This document shows positions 28,323 through 37,339 of a DNA stretch of 64,000 bases, in pieces. The DNA is taken from contig NZ_BMUT01000003.1 of assembly GCF_014650335.1 (NCBI RefSeq), positions 290,549 through 354,548 on the forward strand. The letters run 5' to 3'. Every line of letters starts with the position of its first letter. Positions within the stretch are counted from its first letter, which is position 1. The notes beneath the pieces are model-generated. The model had not been told where the DNA came from. It was given only the letters and a program-made list of their open reading frames with translations, and did no database searches. The position numbers were made by a program, and so were the translations under genes. The stretch comes from Streptomyces hiroshimensis (lineage in GTDB: Bacteria > Actinomycetota > Actinomycetes > Streptomycetales > Streptomycetaceae).

Positions 28323-28733
28323 TCAGCCATCGTCACGGCTCTGCCAGGCTGCGCGCTGGCGCAGCGAGATCCGGTTGCCGTCCGGATCCACTGCCTCGAT
28401 GCGGATCCCGAACCCGTAGTCCTCCGGTTCGGGCTGGTCGAATGTCACACCGCGGTCGCGAAGCACCTTGAAGTCTGCCAACAGGTCGTCCGATTCGAGG
28501 AAGACCGGACCGGGCGTCGTGCCAGGCTCCAGCTCGGCCGGCTGCCCCGCGGCCGCAGCCTCCGGCCAAAGGATGATCTCGAGTGGAGCGCCGGGGACCC
28601 CCACAGTGAGGAAGCGTCCGTCGGAACCGGGGTAGTCGACGCGCTTCTCCAAGCCGAGCTGCTCCGTGTAGAAGCTCAGCGCGCGGTCCTGATCAGTGAC
28701 ATAGAGCGTCACGTACATGATGTTCGTCAGCAT
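28323..28733 (-). CDS. VOC-family (glyoxalase/bleomycin-resistance fold) protein
   Basis: 136 residues with two betaalphabetabetabeta units: YVTLYVTDQDRALSFYTEQL, FLTVGVPGAPLEIILWPE, then DDLLADFKVLRDRGVTFDQP and IEAVDPDGNRISLRQ. The terminal Glu-like metal ligand of glyoxalase I is not obvious, so a simple metal enzyme is uncertain. It probably acts in small-molecule detoxification or resistance. It converges with the SnoaL-like gene. Confidence 0.88.
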   Translation of the reverse strand: MLTNIMYVTLYVTDQDRALSFYTEQLGLEKRVDYPGSDGRFLTVGVPGAPLEIILWPEAAAAGQPAELEPGTTPGPVFLESDDLLADFKVLRDRGVTFDQPEPEDYGFGIRIEAVDPDGNRISLRQRAAWQSRDDG

Positions 28734-28905
28734 CGTGTCGTCCTTCCGTCTTCCATCTGTCGGTCTGTGTCACTTCACTGACGGACCCCGACGGAAGAAT
28801 GTGACGGACGGACGAAGAAAAATTGCCGACCGGCGGCAGCCTCGAGGATCACCGGGCCCACTCTGCAGGCTGACTGCGCCCCACGGCGGCGGGGTGCGCC
28901 CCCGC

Positions 28906-29646
28906 CTACTCGGCTGCGCTGTCGGCCCTGCCGGCGCTGTAGCCCCGCAGTAGTGCGCTCAGGATGCCGGTCAGCCGGGGGGCGACGTCGACGACGGCGT
29001 GGGCGAGATCCGGGTCCGACTCGTAGAGGCGGCGCAGTTCGGTTCCCGGGGCGGCCATCTGCCACAGGGCTCCTGCCATCGCCGTGGCCGTGGCGACGAC
29101 GTCGCCGGCCTGCGCCGGGTTCAGCGCGGCCACCCGGCGCAGCGCCTCGCCCACGGCCGCGACCTCGGCGATGGCGATCAGCTTGAAGGACCGGACGCTC
29201 TCCAATGAGACGTTGCGCTCCAGGGTCATCGGCGTGTGGGCGAGCAGGTCGCAGAACAGGGGTCGCGCGACCAGCGACTCGGCCAGCACGCCGGCGGCCG
29301 CATGCAGGCGAGCCTCCAGGTCCACGCTGTTCGCGGCCCGCGCAGAGTCCTCGCCGTCCGTGCCGGGCGAGGTGGCGGCGAGCTGCTCGCGTACCGCCTG
29401 CGACCACTCCACCCACCCGGCGGCGGCCAGGCGAAGGAAGATCTCTTCCCGGGTCTCGAAATAGCGGAGCATCGCCGACTTGTGCATGCCGACCTCTGCG
29501 GCGATGTCGGTCAAGGTCACCGATCGGATGCCGTTCGCCGTGGCCAGGCGGGTCGCCGCGTCCAGGATCGCGGCTTCGCGGGCGCGCTTGGCCTCGGGGC
29601 TCCGGGCTCTTGTGGGCTGACTGCTGGACTGACTGCGGCTGGCCAT
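28906..29646 (-). CDS. TetR-family transcriptional regulator
   Basis: 246 residues with a typical N-terminal helix-turn-helix (REAAILDAATRLATANGIRS, VTLTDIAAEVGMHKSAMLRY, FETREEIFLRLA). The C-terminal ligand domain is Ala-rich. It is transcribed divergently from the SDR gene. The 58-base space between them has two copies of AACGCAACNNNGTT, the probable operator for both genes. The usual circuit is repression of itself and of the dehydrogenase until a ligand binds. Confidence 0.93.
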   Translation of the reverse strand: MASRSQSSSQPTRARSPEAKRAREAAILDAATRLATANGIRSVTLTDIAAEVGMHKSAMLRYFETREEIFLRLAAAGWVEWSQAVREQLAATSPGTDGEDSARAANSVDLEARLHAAAGVLAESLVARPLFCDLLAHTPMTLERNVSLESVRSFKLIAIAEVAAVGEALRRVAALNPAQAGDVVATATAMAGALWQMAAPGTELRRLYESDPDLAHAVVDVAPRLTGILSALLRGYSAGRADSAAE

Positions 29647-29658
29647 ACGGACATCCTA

Positions 29659-29695
29659 ACGCAACGAGGTTGCACTATTAACGCAACCATGTTTT
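29659..29695. promoter_or_regulatory. Paired TetR operator candidate
   Basis: AACGCAACGAGGTT (29659-29672) and AACGCAACCATGTT (29681-29694) are direct copies exactly 22 bases apart, two helical turns. The first extends to a palindrome, GCAAC-GAG-GTTGC (29661-29673). The sites lie between the start codons of the divergent TetR and SDR genes. Confidence 0.75.
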
Positions 29696-29704
29696 GCTAC
29701 CTGC

Positions 29705-30568
29705 ATGGCAACCCAAACGTGGTTCATCACCGGTTCCTCCCGCGGCATCGGCCGCTCCCTCGCGGTCGCCGCCCTGGAAGCGGGCGACCAGGTCGCCGCC
29801 ACCGCCCGCAGGCCGGAACAGCTCGCCGACCTGGTCGAGCGGTTCGGTGACAAGGTCCTCCCGGTCGCGCTCGACGTGACGGACGCCGAAGCGGCCACGG
29901 CCGCGCTCGACGCCGCCCGTAGCCGCTTCGGCCGCATCGACGTGGTCGTCAACAACGCCGGCTATGCGAACGTCGCCCCGGTCGAGACGGCTCCGGAGGA
30001 CGACTTCCGCCGCCAGTTCGAGACGAACTTCTGGGGCGTGTACAACGTCTCCAAGGCGGCCCTGCCCCTGATGAAGGCGCAGGGCGGCGGCATCGTCGTC
30101 CAGTTCTCCTCCATCGGCGGCCGGGTGGGCGGCAGCGCCGGCCTGGGCTCCTACCAGGCCGCCAAGTTCGCCATCGACGGCCTCACCCGCGTGCTCGCCA
30201 CCGAGACCGCGCCGTTCGGCATCCGCTACCTGGTCGTCGAGCCCAGCGGCTTCGCCACCGACTGGGCGGGCGCCTCCATGGACGTCCAGGACATCCCGCC
30301 GGAGTATCAGGCGACCGTCGGCGCCTTCCACGACCGGGCCCGCAGCGGCCGAGCCGACGGCGACCCGGACCGCGCCGCCGCGATCCTCGTACGCGTGGTC
30401 AAGCGCGACCGCCTCCCCACCCACCTGCCCCTGGGCGCGAACGCGTCCCGGATGGCGCTTGCCTACTCGCAGCAGCAGATCGCCGAGGCCGAAGCCTGGC
30501 AGGCCGCCTCCGTCTCCGCCGACTTCGGCTCGCGGTACCCCGTCGAGCTTCCGGCGGACACCGAGTAG
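29705..30568 (+). CDS. Short-chain dehydrogenase/reductase (classical SDR)
   Basis: 287 residues. Classical SDR motifs are TGSSRGIG (cofactor loop, with a following ATARRPEQ that favours NADP), NNAG, the catalytic Ser in FSSIGG and YQAAK. It reduces or oxidises an unknown carbonyl compound. It is probably controlled by the divergent TetR regulator. Confidence 0.93.
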   Translation: MATQTWFITGSSRGIGRSLAVAALEAGDQVAATARRPEQLADLVERFGDKVLPVALDVTDAEAATAALDAARSRFGRIDVVVNNAGYANVAPVETAPEDDFRRQFETNFWGVYNVSKAALPLMKAQGGGIVVQFSSIGGRVGGSAGLGSYQAAKFAIDGLTRVLATETAPFGIRYLVVEPSGFATDWAGASMDVQDIPPEYQATVGAFHDRARSGRADGDPDRAAAILVRVVKRDRLPTHLPLGANASRMALAYSQQQIAEAEAWQAASVSADFGSRYPVELPADTE

Positions 30569-30583
30569 ACCGGCCGCTACGGA

Positions 30584-30646
30584 GTGTTCAACCTGACCGA
30601 CAAGCGGCTGGACATATACACCAACGCCGACTGCACAGGCGCCGCC
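30584..30646 (+). pseudogene. Remnant of a small secreted protein gene
   Basis: Right after the SDR stop, the frame reads GVFNLTDKRLDIYTNADCTG, which looks like the C-terminal part of a small secreted Cys-containing protein. It has no start, no signal peptide and no proper end, and it abuts the convergent gene. This is a weak call based on composition only. Confidence 0.3.
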
Positions 30647-31321
30647 TCAGCTGACGAACTCCTCGTCCCCGTAGCGCACTTCGGCCGTCTTCCAGTCGAC
30701 GCCGAGAGCCTTCGTGAACTTCCGGGCCAGCGGCAGATCGGCGAGCGGGGCGACCAGGATGAGTCGCCCGTCGCGGGTGACCGATCCGCCGCCGAGCTTG
30801 TCGCGGGCCTCGGGGTTCGCGATCAGTGCGTCGTGGAGCCTGGTCGCGGAGACGCCGGGGGCCTGGATCTCGACCGCGTCGGTTTCCGGGGAGGTGTGCG
30901 GCAGACAGCGGAAGGCCAGCACCGACTCCTGGTGGTACTGCTTCGCGATGACGCCGGCGATGTGGTGCAGCCCCTCCCTGCCGACCTTGTTCACATCGAA
31001 CTCGCGCGAGCGCTCATAGGTGGCCTGCTTGAGGTCGCCGGACCAGAAGACACCGTCGAGGAGCTTCGAGGCGCCGGGCCTCGCGCCGTTGGCGTGGATG
31101 ATCCCGCGCACCTCGTGCTCGAAGCGCGTCAGGCGGGTTTTGAGCCGGGGGTCCGCCGGATCCGTGATGATCGCGGTGTTGTTGGTGGCGAAGATCTCCC
31201 CCGCCGGGCAACCGTGACGCGCCGCGCTCGCCTGGGCGCTTCCCGCGCCCGAAACCCCCAGTGTCAGGGCTGAGACCATGACCAGAATACGCAGCTGCCG
31301 CCGCACGATGGCGTTCTTCAT
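30647..31321 (-). CDS. Secreted protein of unknown function
   Basis: 224 residues. The signal peptide (LRILVMVSALTLGVSG) is cleaved near AQASAA. The mature part contains two Cys (HGCPAGEIFATNNTAIIT, LAFRCLPHTS) and a helical, charged body (RLTRFEHEVRGIIHANG, GREGLHHIAGVIAKQYHQE). No family recognised. It converges with the SDR gene and starts back-to-back with the lectin-like gene. Confidence 0.72.
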   Translation of the reverse strand: MKNAIVRRQLRILVMVSALTLGVSGAGSAQASAARHGCPAGEIFATNNTAIITDPADPRLKTRLTRFEHEVRGIIHANGARPGASKLLDGVFWSGDLKQATYERSREFDVNKVGREGLHHIAGVIAKQYHQESVLAFRCLPHTSPETDAVEIQAPGVSATRLHDALIANPEARDKLGGGSVTRDGRLILVAPLADLPLARKFTKALGVDWKTAEVRYGDEEFVS

Positions 31322-31458
31322 ACGGTGCCCAACGAGCCTTGGGGGAGTTCGTTGCGCCTACTGCAGGGCCGGTCGGCTGTCCGCACCCTGGCCTCCCCCA
31401 CCTCACCGTTTATCTTTCGTTGAATTCTCTTTCACCGATGCACGACACGCTCACCGTC

Positions 31459-31956
31459 ATGACATCCACGAGCACGAAGCGTCCTTCGACAGCCCGCCGC
31501 CTCACCGCTCTCGCGGCATCCGCGGTGGTCGCCACGGCCGGACTGCTGTTCGCCGGCGGCACGGCCCACGCAGAGATCAACCCCGAGCACACGGCCATCT
31601 GGAACGACGAGCCCCTCTACGGGGACTGGCACCTGGACAACGGCCCCGCCAGGCTCATCATGCAGAAGGACGGCGACCTCGTCGTCTACGTCAACGGCGG
31701 CCTCCGCTGGAAGAGCAACACCGTCGGCTGCGGCTACAAGACCGTGATGCAGACCGACGGGAACCTCGTGGTCTACGCACAGGACGGGCACGCCTGCTGG
31801 GCCAGCGGGACCCGGCGGGGCGATCGCCCCTACCCGGTGAAGCTCTTTCTCGATTCCAGCGGATCCCTGATCATCTACGGTGACAACGGCAGATGGTGCG
31901 AGAGCACGGCCCCGTACAGCACGCCCCTCTCCTGCGACGTGCTCTGGAGGTCGTGA
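31459..31956 (+). CDS. Secreted bulb-type (mannose-binding, B-type) lectin-like protein
   Basis: 165 residues from ATG 31459; ATG 31438 is also possible and neither has a clear ribosome-binding site. The signal peptide ends GGTAHA. Three copies of the QxDxNxVxY-like motif occur: LIMQKDGDLVVY, VMQTDGNLVVY and LFLDSSGSLIIY, the last degenerate. This is the beta-prism fold of plant and bacterial mannose-binding lectins. Four Cys probably form two disulfides. Confidence 0.88.
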   Translation: MTSTSTKRPSTARRLTALAASAVVATAGLLFAGGTAHAEINPEHTAIWNDEPLYGDWHLDNGPARLIMQKDGDLVVYVNGGLRWKSNTVGCGYKTVMQTDGNLVVYAQDGHACWASGTRRGDRPYPVKLFLDSSGSLIIYGDNGRWCESTAPYSTPLSCDVLWRS

Positions 31957-32002
31957 CACCCGCGCCCTCGCTCACGCACCGGTCGTCCGTCACCGGTCAC
32001 CG

Positions 32003-32030
32003 GTCATCCGTCATCCGTCATCCGTCATCC
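32003..32030 (+). repeat. Heptamer tandem repeat, GTCATCC x4
   Basis: Four exact GTCATCC units, overlapping the last codons of the minus-strand SARP gene. A looser GGTC/CCGT pattern continues upstream to about 31980. Confidence 0.85.
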
Positions 32031-33516
32031 GGTCGACCATGCTCGCCAGCGACCAGTGCGGCCGGGCGGCGAGTCGTGCCGCCGTCGTGCGCAGCAGCGC
32101 CGGGTGGCGTCGGCACGCCTCGGCCAGGGCCCGTGCGGCACCTGGTTCGGCCTCGACACGTGAGGGTCCGAGCGCATGGACGAGCAGGCCGAGTGCGTCC
32201 TCCGGGGAGAAAGCGCCCAGGGGAAGCCACCGGGCGCCGGGCAGGAGCCCGGTCCCGGTGAGCGCCCGGCCGGTGATCATGGTGGCGCATCCCGGGTGCC
32301 GGGGGATCAGCGGGCGGATGCCGTCGAGGTCCCGCACGTCGTCGAGCACGACCATGACCCGGCGCCCTTCGAGCGCCGTCTGGTAGGCCGCGGCCATGGC
32401 CGTCTCGTCATCGGGCACGTCTCCGCCGAGCGCCCGGATGAAGGCGGCGAGAACCCGGCCGGGAGGGACCGGCAACGCGTGCGGACCGGTCAGGCCGGCG
32501 TAGAGCTGACCGTCGGGGTAGAGGTCGCGCAGCCGGTGCGCGACGTGGACGGCGAGGGCGGTCTTCCCGGTCCCGGCGGCTCCGTGGACGACCACCGACC
32601 GCCCGGTGACCCGGTCCACCGGCCGCCCGGTGGCCCGGCCGTCGGGTGCCAGGGTTTCCAGGAGCAGGCCGGCTTCGGCGGTCCGCCCGGTGAAGTCACC
32701 GGTGTCGGCCGGCAGGTGGCACGGGCGGACGGGGCCGCGGGGCCCGGGCCGGGCGGGCACGGCGGGGCTGCCGAGGATCTCCCGGTGCGCCCGCTCCAGC
32801 TCGGGCGCGGGGTCGAGGCCGAGCTCCTCGGCCCGGGCCCGGGCCCGGTCGTAGACGGCGCACGCCTCGTCACGCCGGCCGCTGCGGAAGAGAGCGAGGA
32901 CGAGCAGTGACAGTACCTGCCCGGAAGCGTCCGGGGCCTCCGCCAGAGCGGCGATCTCCGGCAGCACCTCAGCGTGCCGGCCGCGGGCCACGTCGATGGA
33001 CAGGCGCGCCTCCAGGGCTGCCGTGCGGCTGACCGCCAGTCGCTGCCGGATCCGCCCGGCGAGCGGGCCGGGTACCCCCTCCAGGGCGGTCCCGTACCAC
33101 AGGCCCAGCCCCTGGGTCAGGAGTGTGTGGGCACCGTCCGGATCACCCTTCCTGCGGGCCGCCGCAGCCGCACGCACGGCGTCGTCGAAGCGGTGCATGT
33201 CGACGGCCCCGGCCTCGACCGACAGCCGGTACCCCTCACCGGCCTGGAGCAGGATCGCGCCGCCACCGTCCGGCGAGAGGGCCGGCAGTTGTCGGATCCG
33301 GTAGACATGGGTCGCCAGGACCCGCTTCGGGCGGGCCGGCCAGTGCTCATCGTCCTCTCCCCATACGGCGTGCAGGAGCTGAGTGGTCGTCAGCGGCCTG
33401 CCCCTGGCCACCAGCAACGCCGCGAGGACGGCCTGCTGCTGGGGCCGCCCCGCGGGAACCTCGGCGCCGTCCCGTCGTATGCGCAGCGGTCCCAGCGTCT
33501 GGAATCGAACCGTCAC
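32011..33516 (-). CDS. SARP/AfsR-family regulator with NB-ARC domain, no TPR region
   Basis: 501 residues from GTG 33516; TTG 33528 is possible but has no better site. The N-terminal OmpR-type winged helix (FQTLGPLRIRRDGAEVPAG) is followed by a bacterial transcriptional activation domain (from ILLQAGEGYRLSVEAGAVD) and an NB-ARC-type ATPase (VVHGAAGTGKTALAVHVAH, then MVVLDDVRDLDGIRPL). It stops soon after the NB-ARC domain, so it lacks the TPR part of AfsR. Such proteins activate antibiotic clusters. It is divergent from a second SARP gene at 33672. Confidence 0.92.
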   Translation of the reverse strand: MTVRFQTLGPLRIRRDGAEVPAGRPQQQAVLAALLVARGRPLTTTQLLHAVWGEDDEHWPARPKRVLATHVYRIRQLPALSPDGGGAILLQAGEGYRLSVEAGAVDMHRFDDAVRAAAAARRKGDPDGAHTLLTQGLGLWYGTALEGVPGPLAGRIRQRLAVSRTAALEARLSIDVARGRHAEVLPEIAALAEAPDASGQVLSLLVLALFRSGRRDEACAVYDRARARAEELGLDPAPELERAHREILGSPAVPARPGPRGPVRPCHLPADTGDFTGRTAEAGLLLETLAPDGRATGRPVDRVTGRSVVVHGAAGTGKTALAVHVAHRLRDLYPDGQLYAGLTGPHALPVPPGRVLAAFIRALGGDVPDDETAMAAAYQTALEGRRVMVVLDDVRDLDGIRPLIPRHPGCATMITGRALTGTGLLPGARWLPLGAFSPEDALGLLVHALGPSRVEAEPGAARALAEACRRHPALLRTTAARLAARPHWSLASMVDRMTDDG

Positions 33517-33578
33517 CTCTCGCCCCAAGTCAGCTGTGTCACCGCGGCGTTGTGGACAACCGGCATGCCATCACACAT

Positions 33579-33623
33579 ACGCACCTTACGCACCGCACGC
33601 ACCGCACGCACTGCACGCACCGC
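33579..33623 (+). repeat. Nonamer tandem repeat, ACGCACCGC x5
   Basis: Five 9-base units (ACGCACCTT, then ACGCACCGC with one C-to-T variant), followed by a decaying ACGC tail. The array sits in the 155-base space between two divergent SARP genes. Its period differs from the 11- or 22-base SARP spacing. Confidence 0.85.
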
Positions 33624-33671
33624 ACGCACGCACGCCCTATGAAACTCAGTCCGTGAGAGAGGAAGCAAGCC

Positions 33672-36600
33672 ATGGAGACGCACGGGGATCCCCATGCGGA
33701 GCGTCGGCCGTCCGAGGCAGTGGCACCGGCGTTCCGCTTCTCTCTGCTGGGCCCGGTCCGCGCCTGGCGTGACGGCGCGGAAATCTGCCTGGGCAGGCCT
33801 CAGCAGCGCGAGGTGCTCGCCGTCCTGCTCGGCGCCGCGCGGCGGACGGTGTCGCTGCCCCTGATCGCGGAGGGTGTCTGGGACGAGGCGGACCGCCCGT
33901 CCCGGCCGAACCAGTCCGTCCGCACCCACGTGTACCGGCTGCGCGGGGTGCTGGGGCACTCCGCCGAGACGCCGCTGCTCGTGACCGTCGGCGACGGCTA
34001 CGCGTTGCGCGTGCCGGCCGACGCCGTGGACACCTGGGAGTTCGAGCAGGCGGAGGCGGAGGCCGGGCGTCTCCGGGCCGCCGGAGGCACGGCCGAGCAG
34101 GCCAGGGACGTCCTGGCGGGCGCACTCGAACTGTGGTCGGCCGAGCCGCTGGCCGGCCTGCACGGGCCGCACGCCCGGGCGGAGCGGGACCGTCTCGGCG
34201 CCGTCCGGCAGTCGCTGCTGGAGGCCCGCCTGGAGCTCGATGCGGAGATCGGGGACCGGCCGGACCTGCATGCCGAGGCGGGCGACCTGGTCATCGAGTA
34301 TCCGGCCAGCCAGCGGCTGCGCGGCGTCCAGATGCTGGCGCTCTATCAGGCGGGCCGGCAGGCCGAGGCGCTGAGCGTCTACGAGGACACCCGGCGGTTC
34401 CTGGAGGCCCGGCTGGCCCACCTCCCGCCGTCCGAGCACAGGCCGTGCGCGGCCCTGCGGGAGCTGCACCAGCGGATCCTGCGCGCGGAACCCGCGACCG
34501 GGGCCGGGGTGCCGGCCCGAGCGGCCCTCACCGCGGAGGGCGTACCGGGGACCCACCGGCTGCCCCCGGGAATCGACGACTTCACCGGGCGCAGCGAGGC
34601 GGTCGGCGCCCTCACCGGCATGCTCACGCACCCCGGGGCACAGGCCATCGTGATCTCCGCCGTCAACGGCGTTCCGGGCGTGGGCAAGACCGCCCTCGCC
34701 GTCCACGCGGCGCGACAGGTCGCCGAGCGCTTCCCGGACGGGTACCTGTACGCGGATCTGCGCGGCGCCGACCGCGAGCCCCTGGCTGCGCAGGCGGTTC
34801 TGGTGTCGTTCCTGCCCGTCCTGGGCGTGGTCGACGGCGAGATCCCCGCCGACGCCGACGAACGCATCGCCCTCTACCGCTCACTGATGGCGGAACGCCG
34901 GGTCCTGGTGCTGCTCGACAACGCCGCCTCCGACGACCAGGTGCAACCTCTGGTGCCCGGGTCGGGGCGCAGCACCGTCCTGGTGACCAGCCGCGCCCGG
35001 CTGACCGGCCTGACCGGGGCACAGCACCTGCGGCTCGATGTGATGCCGCCCGGGGAAGCCGTGGAGCTCCTGGGCCGGATCGCGGGCGAGCGCCGCTGCG
35101 CGGCCGAGCCCGAGGCTGCCGCGGACATCGTGGCCGCTTGCAGCCGTCTTCCGCTGGCCATCCGGGTCGTCGCCTCGCGCCTGGCAGCGGAGCCGGGCAC
35201 GCCCCTCTCCGCCATGGTCCGCAGGCTCGGTGACGAACACCGGAGGCTGGGTGAGCTGTCCACCGGTGAACTCGCCGTGGAAGCCACCTTCGAGCTCTCG
35301 TACTCCAAGCTGTCTCGCGAACAGGCCCGTGCCTTCCGTCTGTTGTCGGCCGTGGAGGCGCCGGACCTCGGCCTGCACTGCGCCGCCGCGCTCCTCGGCC
35401 GGGACCCGAAGAGCACCGAGGACCTCCTAGAGTCCCTGGTCGACCTCAATCTCGTGGAGTCCCGGCGGATGGGCCGGTACCACTTCCACGACCTGATGCG
35501 GGTCTTCGCACGGGCCAGGAACGCCCGTGACGGCTCCCCCGCCGGGACGTCCGGGGCCTTCGCCCGGCTGCTGGACTTCTGCCTGGCCACCGCACGTACC
35601 GCGGATGCGGCCTCGCACTCCGTGGACCCCGCGGAGCGCCGGCTCATCGACGTGCCGGTGACCGCGGCCGGCCTGCGCTTCGGCAGCGCGCAGGCGGCGA
35701 CCGACTGGATGCACGAGGAGATACCCGTCCAGCGGGCGCTGATCGACCGCGCCTGTGCGGACGAGTCCCTGCCGCTGGCCCAGGCGGCCGACCTCGTGGA
35801 CAAGCTCAACAACGTGCTGCCCGGCACGGCCCACCAGACCGGCGTGATCGACCAGGCCGGGCACGTCGCCGCGGTGGCAGCGGCGCGCGGCGACCGGACG
35901 TCCGAGGCCCTCGCCCGCTACGTGTGCGGCAACGCCCTGTGGCACACGAACGCCTTTGCCGAAGCCGAGTCCGAACTGCGGCGCTCGATCGCGCTGTGCG
36001 ACGACGCGGGCGACGCCGGCGATGCGGGCGATACGGAGGGTACGGGGAGTACGCGGGACGCGCGGCTGCGGGGCTGGGCCCACCTCACCCTGTGCGCCGG
36101 CGCGCGCGTCCGAGGCCGGACCGACGAGGCGGTCGAGCACGGCGAGGCGGCCGTGCGGCTCTTCCGCTTCTCGGGCGCCGGGACCGCCGAGGGCACCGCA
36201 CTGGGCGAACTGGCCTTCAACTACGCCCGGCAGGCGCGACTGGCCGAGGCCCGCACCGCGGCCGAGCGGGGCGCGCGCCTGGTGGGGCGAGAGCCCTCGG
36301 TGTCCAAGGCGATCGGCCTGTACTACCTGGCCCGTGTGCTGCGGCTGTGCGACGACCTGGGCGGGGCGCTGCACCGCGCCCAAGAGGCGCTGGAGCTGTT
36401 CCGGTCCCTGAACGTGCCGGCTTTCGAAGCGGCCACCGGCGCCCTGATCGCCGACCTCCACGTCCAGGCGGGCCGGCACCGCCTGGCGGCGGATGTCGCC
36501 GAGACCTTCCTGCCTGTGGCCCGAAGGACGAGCGGCATACTCGAGGCGAGCCTGCTGCGGGCTCTGGCCCGCGGCCTGGTCCACCTCGGCCAGCGGGCAA

Positions 36601-36719
36601 GGGCCCGTACCTGCCTGGAAGCCGCGCTGGGGCTGTTCGAGCAGCGACAGGCGCAGGCGGACGCCGACCAGACGCGCGCCCTCCTCATGGACCTCATGGA
36701 CCTCACGGACCTCCGGTGA
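33672..36719 (+). CDS. AfsR-type SARP regulator with NB-ARC and TPR domains
   Basis: 1015 residues. The order is winged helix (FSLLGPVRAWRDGAEICLG, about 20-100), activation domain (about 105-260), NB-ARC ATPase with P-loop GVPGVGKTALAVH near residue 335 and VLVLLDNAASDDQVQPLVPG, then a long helical TPR region to the end. Size and order match AfsR, a global activator phosphorylated by AfsK-type kinases; whether this one is phosphorylated is unknown. A GAGAGGAAG site precedes the ATG. An Asp/Ala/Gly repeat occurs near residue 778. Confidence 0.94.
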   Translation: METHGDPHAERRPSEAVAPAFRFSLLGPVRAWRDGAEICLGRPQQREVLAVLLGAARRTVSLPLIAEGVWDEADRPSRPNQSVRTHVYRLRGVLGHSAETPLLVTVGDGYALRVPADAVDTWEFEQAEAEAGRLRAAGGTAEQARDVLAGALELWSAEPLAGLHGPHARAERDRLGAVRQSLLEARLELDAEIGDRPDLHAEAGDLVIEYPASQRLRGVQMLALYQAGRQAEALSVYEDTRRFLEARLAHLPPSEHRPCAALRELHQRILRAEPATGAGVPARAALTAEGVPGTHRLPPGIDDFTGRSEAVGALTGMLTHPGAQAIVISAVNGVPGVGKTALAVHAARQVAERFPDGYLYADLRGADREPLAAQAVLVSFLPVLGVVDGEIPADADERIALYRSLMAERRVLVLLDNAASDDQVQPLVPGSGRSTVLVTSRARLTGLTGAQHLRLDVMPPGEAVELLGRIAGERRCAAEPEAAADIVAACSRLPLAIRVVASRLAAEPGTPLSAMVRRLGDEHRRLGELSTGELAVEATFELSYSKLSREQARAFRLLSAVEAPDLGLHCAAALLGRDPKSTEDLLESLVDLNLVESRRMGRYHFHDLMRVFARARNARDGSPAGTSGAFARLLDFCLATARTADAASHSVDPAERRLIDVPVTAAGLRFGSAQAATDWMHEEIPVQRALIDRACADESLPLAQAADLVDKLNNVLPGTAHQTGVIDQAGHVAAVAAARGDRTSEALARYVCGNALWHTNAFAEAESELRRSIALCDDAGDAGDAGDTEGTGSTRDARLRGWAHLTLCAGARVRGRTDEAVEHGEAAVRLFRFSGAGTAEGTALGELAFNYARQARLAEARTAAERGARLVGREPSVSKAIGLYYLARVLRLCDDLGGALHRAQEALELFRSLNVPAFEAATGALIADLHVQAGRHRLAADVAETFLPVARRTSGILEASLLRALARGLVHLGQRARARTCLEAALGLFEQRQAQADADQTRALLMDLMDLTDLR

Positions 36720-36910
36720 GAGGGGACCACGGGTGCGAGCGAACCACAGGTCGGCCGCGGCGTTGACCGTCTGTTGAACAGCCGTGCGCCAGGATCGCAG
36801 CGTTCGAAGGGCGGTCCAAGTCCCGATGCGAGTGGACTGCGGCCCGTGCCTTCTCCACCTCTGGAAACCGGACGGCCCATGCCGCCGGAAGACTTCCCAG
36901 GAGATCCGAA

Positions 36911-37336
36911 GTGACCAGAATCCTCGCCCGTACCGCCGCTGTCGCCGCACTGGTGACCGCCGTCGCCATTCCTGCCGCCGGCAGCGCCAATGCGGCATCG
37001 GACGTCGCCGCGTCCGGCCGCCAGACCGTCGAGCGGGTAGCCAAGTTCGCCGACCAGCCCTCGTCGTGGGCCAGCAAGAACGGCGGATACATCCAGATCA
37101 ACTGGACGCCTCCGTTCAACGTCGGCAAGTACGACTGGGTGGGCCTGTACAAGAGGGACCCCAACGCGATCGGTCTCGACAACTACGAGACGTACCAGTG
37201 GGCGTACGGCCGCGGCACCTCGTACCTCACCTCGACCCCCGCGGTCAGCGGCGACTACTGGACCGCCTACATCTCCTACGACTACGCCTCGGGTCAGTAC
37301 CGCATCATCGAGTCCCACAAGACCCACATCGACTGA
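36911..37336 (+). CDS. Small secreted protein, copy 1 of a tandem pair
   Basis: 141 residues from GTG 36911 (AGGAG upstream). The signal peptide ends GSANAASD. The mature domain is a short beta-rich module: YIQINWTPPFNVGKYDWVGL, YETYQWAYGRGTSY, GDYWTAYISYDYASGQYRII, ending in SHKTHID. The pattern of a DWVGLY strand, an aromatic-rich W/Y strand and a final YR strand recalls eukaryotic SKICH-type Ig-like folds, but this is only a resemblance. The next gene is a paralogue 3 bases downstream. Confidence 0.82.
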   Translation: MTRILARTAAVAALVTAVAIPAAGSANAASDVAASGRQTVERVAKFADQPSSWASKNGGYIQINWTPPFNVGKYDWVGLYKRDPNAIGLDNYETYQWAYGRGTSYLTSTPAVSGDYWTAYISYDYASGQYRIIESHKTHID

Positions 37337-37339
37337 GCC

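Noticed and set aside
33579..33623. Nonamer array considered as a CRISPR array or an iteron origin
   Set aside because: Units are contiguous with no spacers, and there is no replication or Cas gene nearby.
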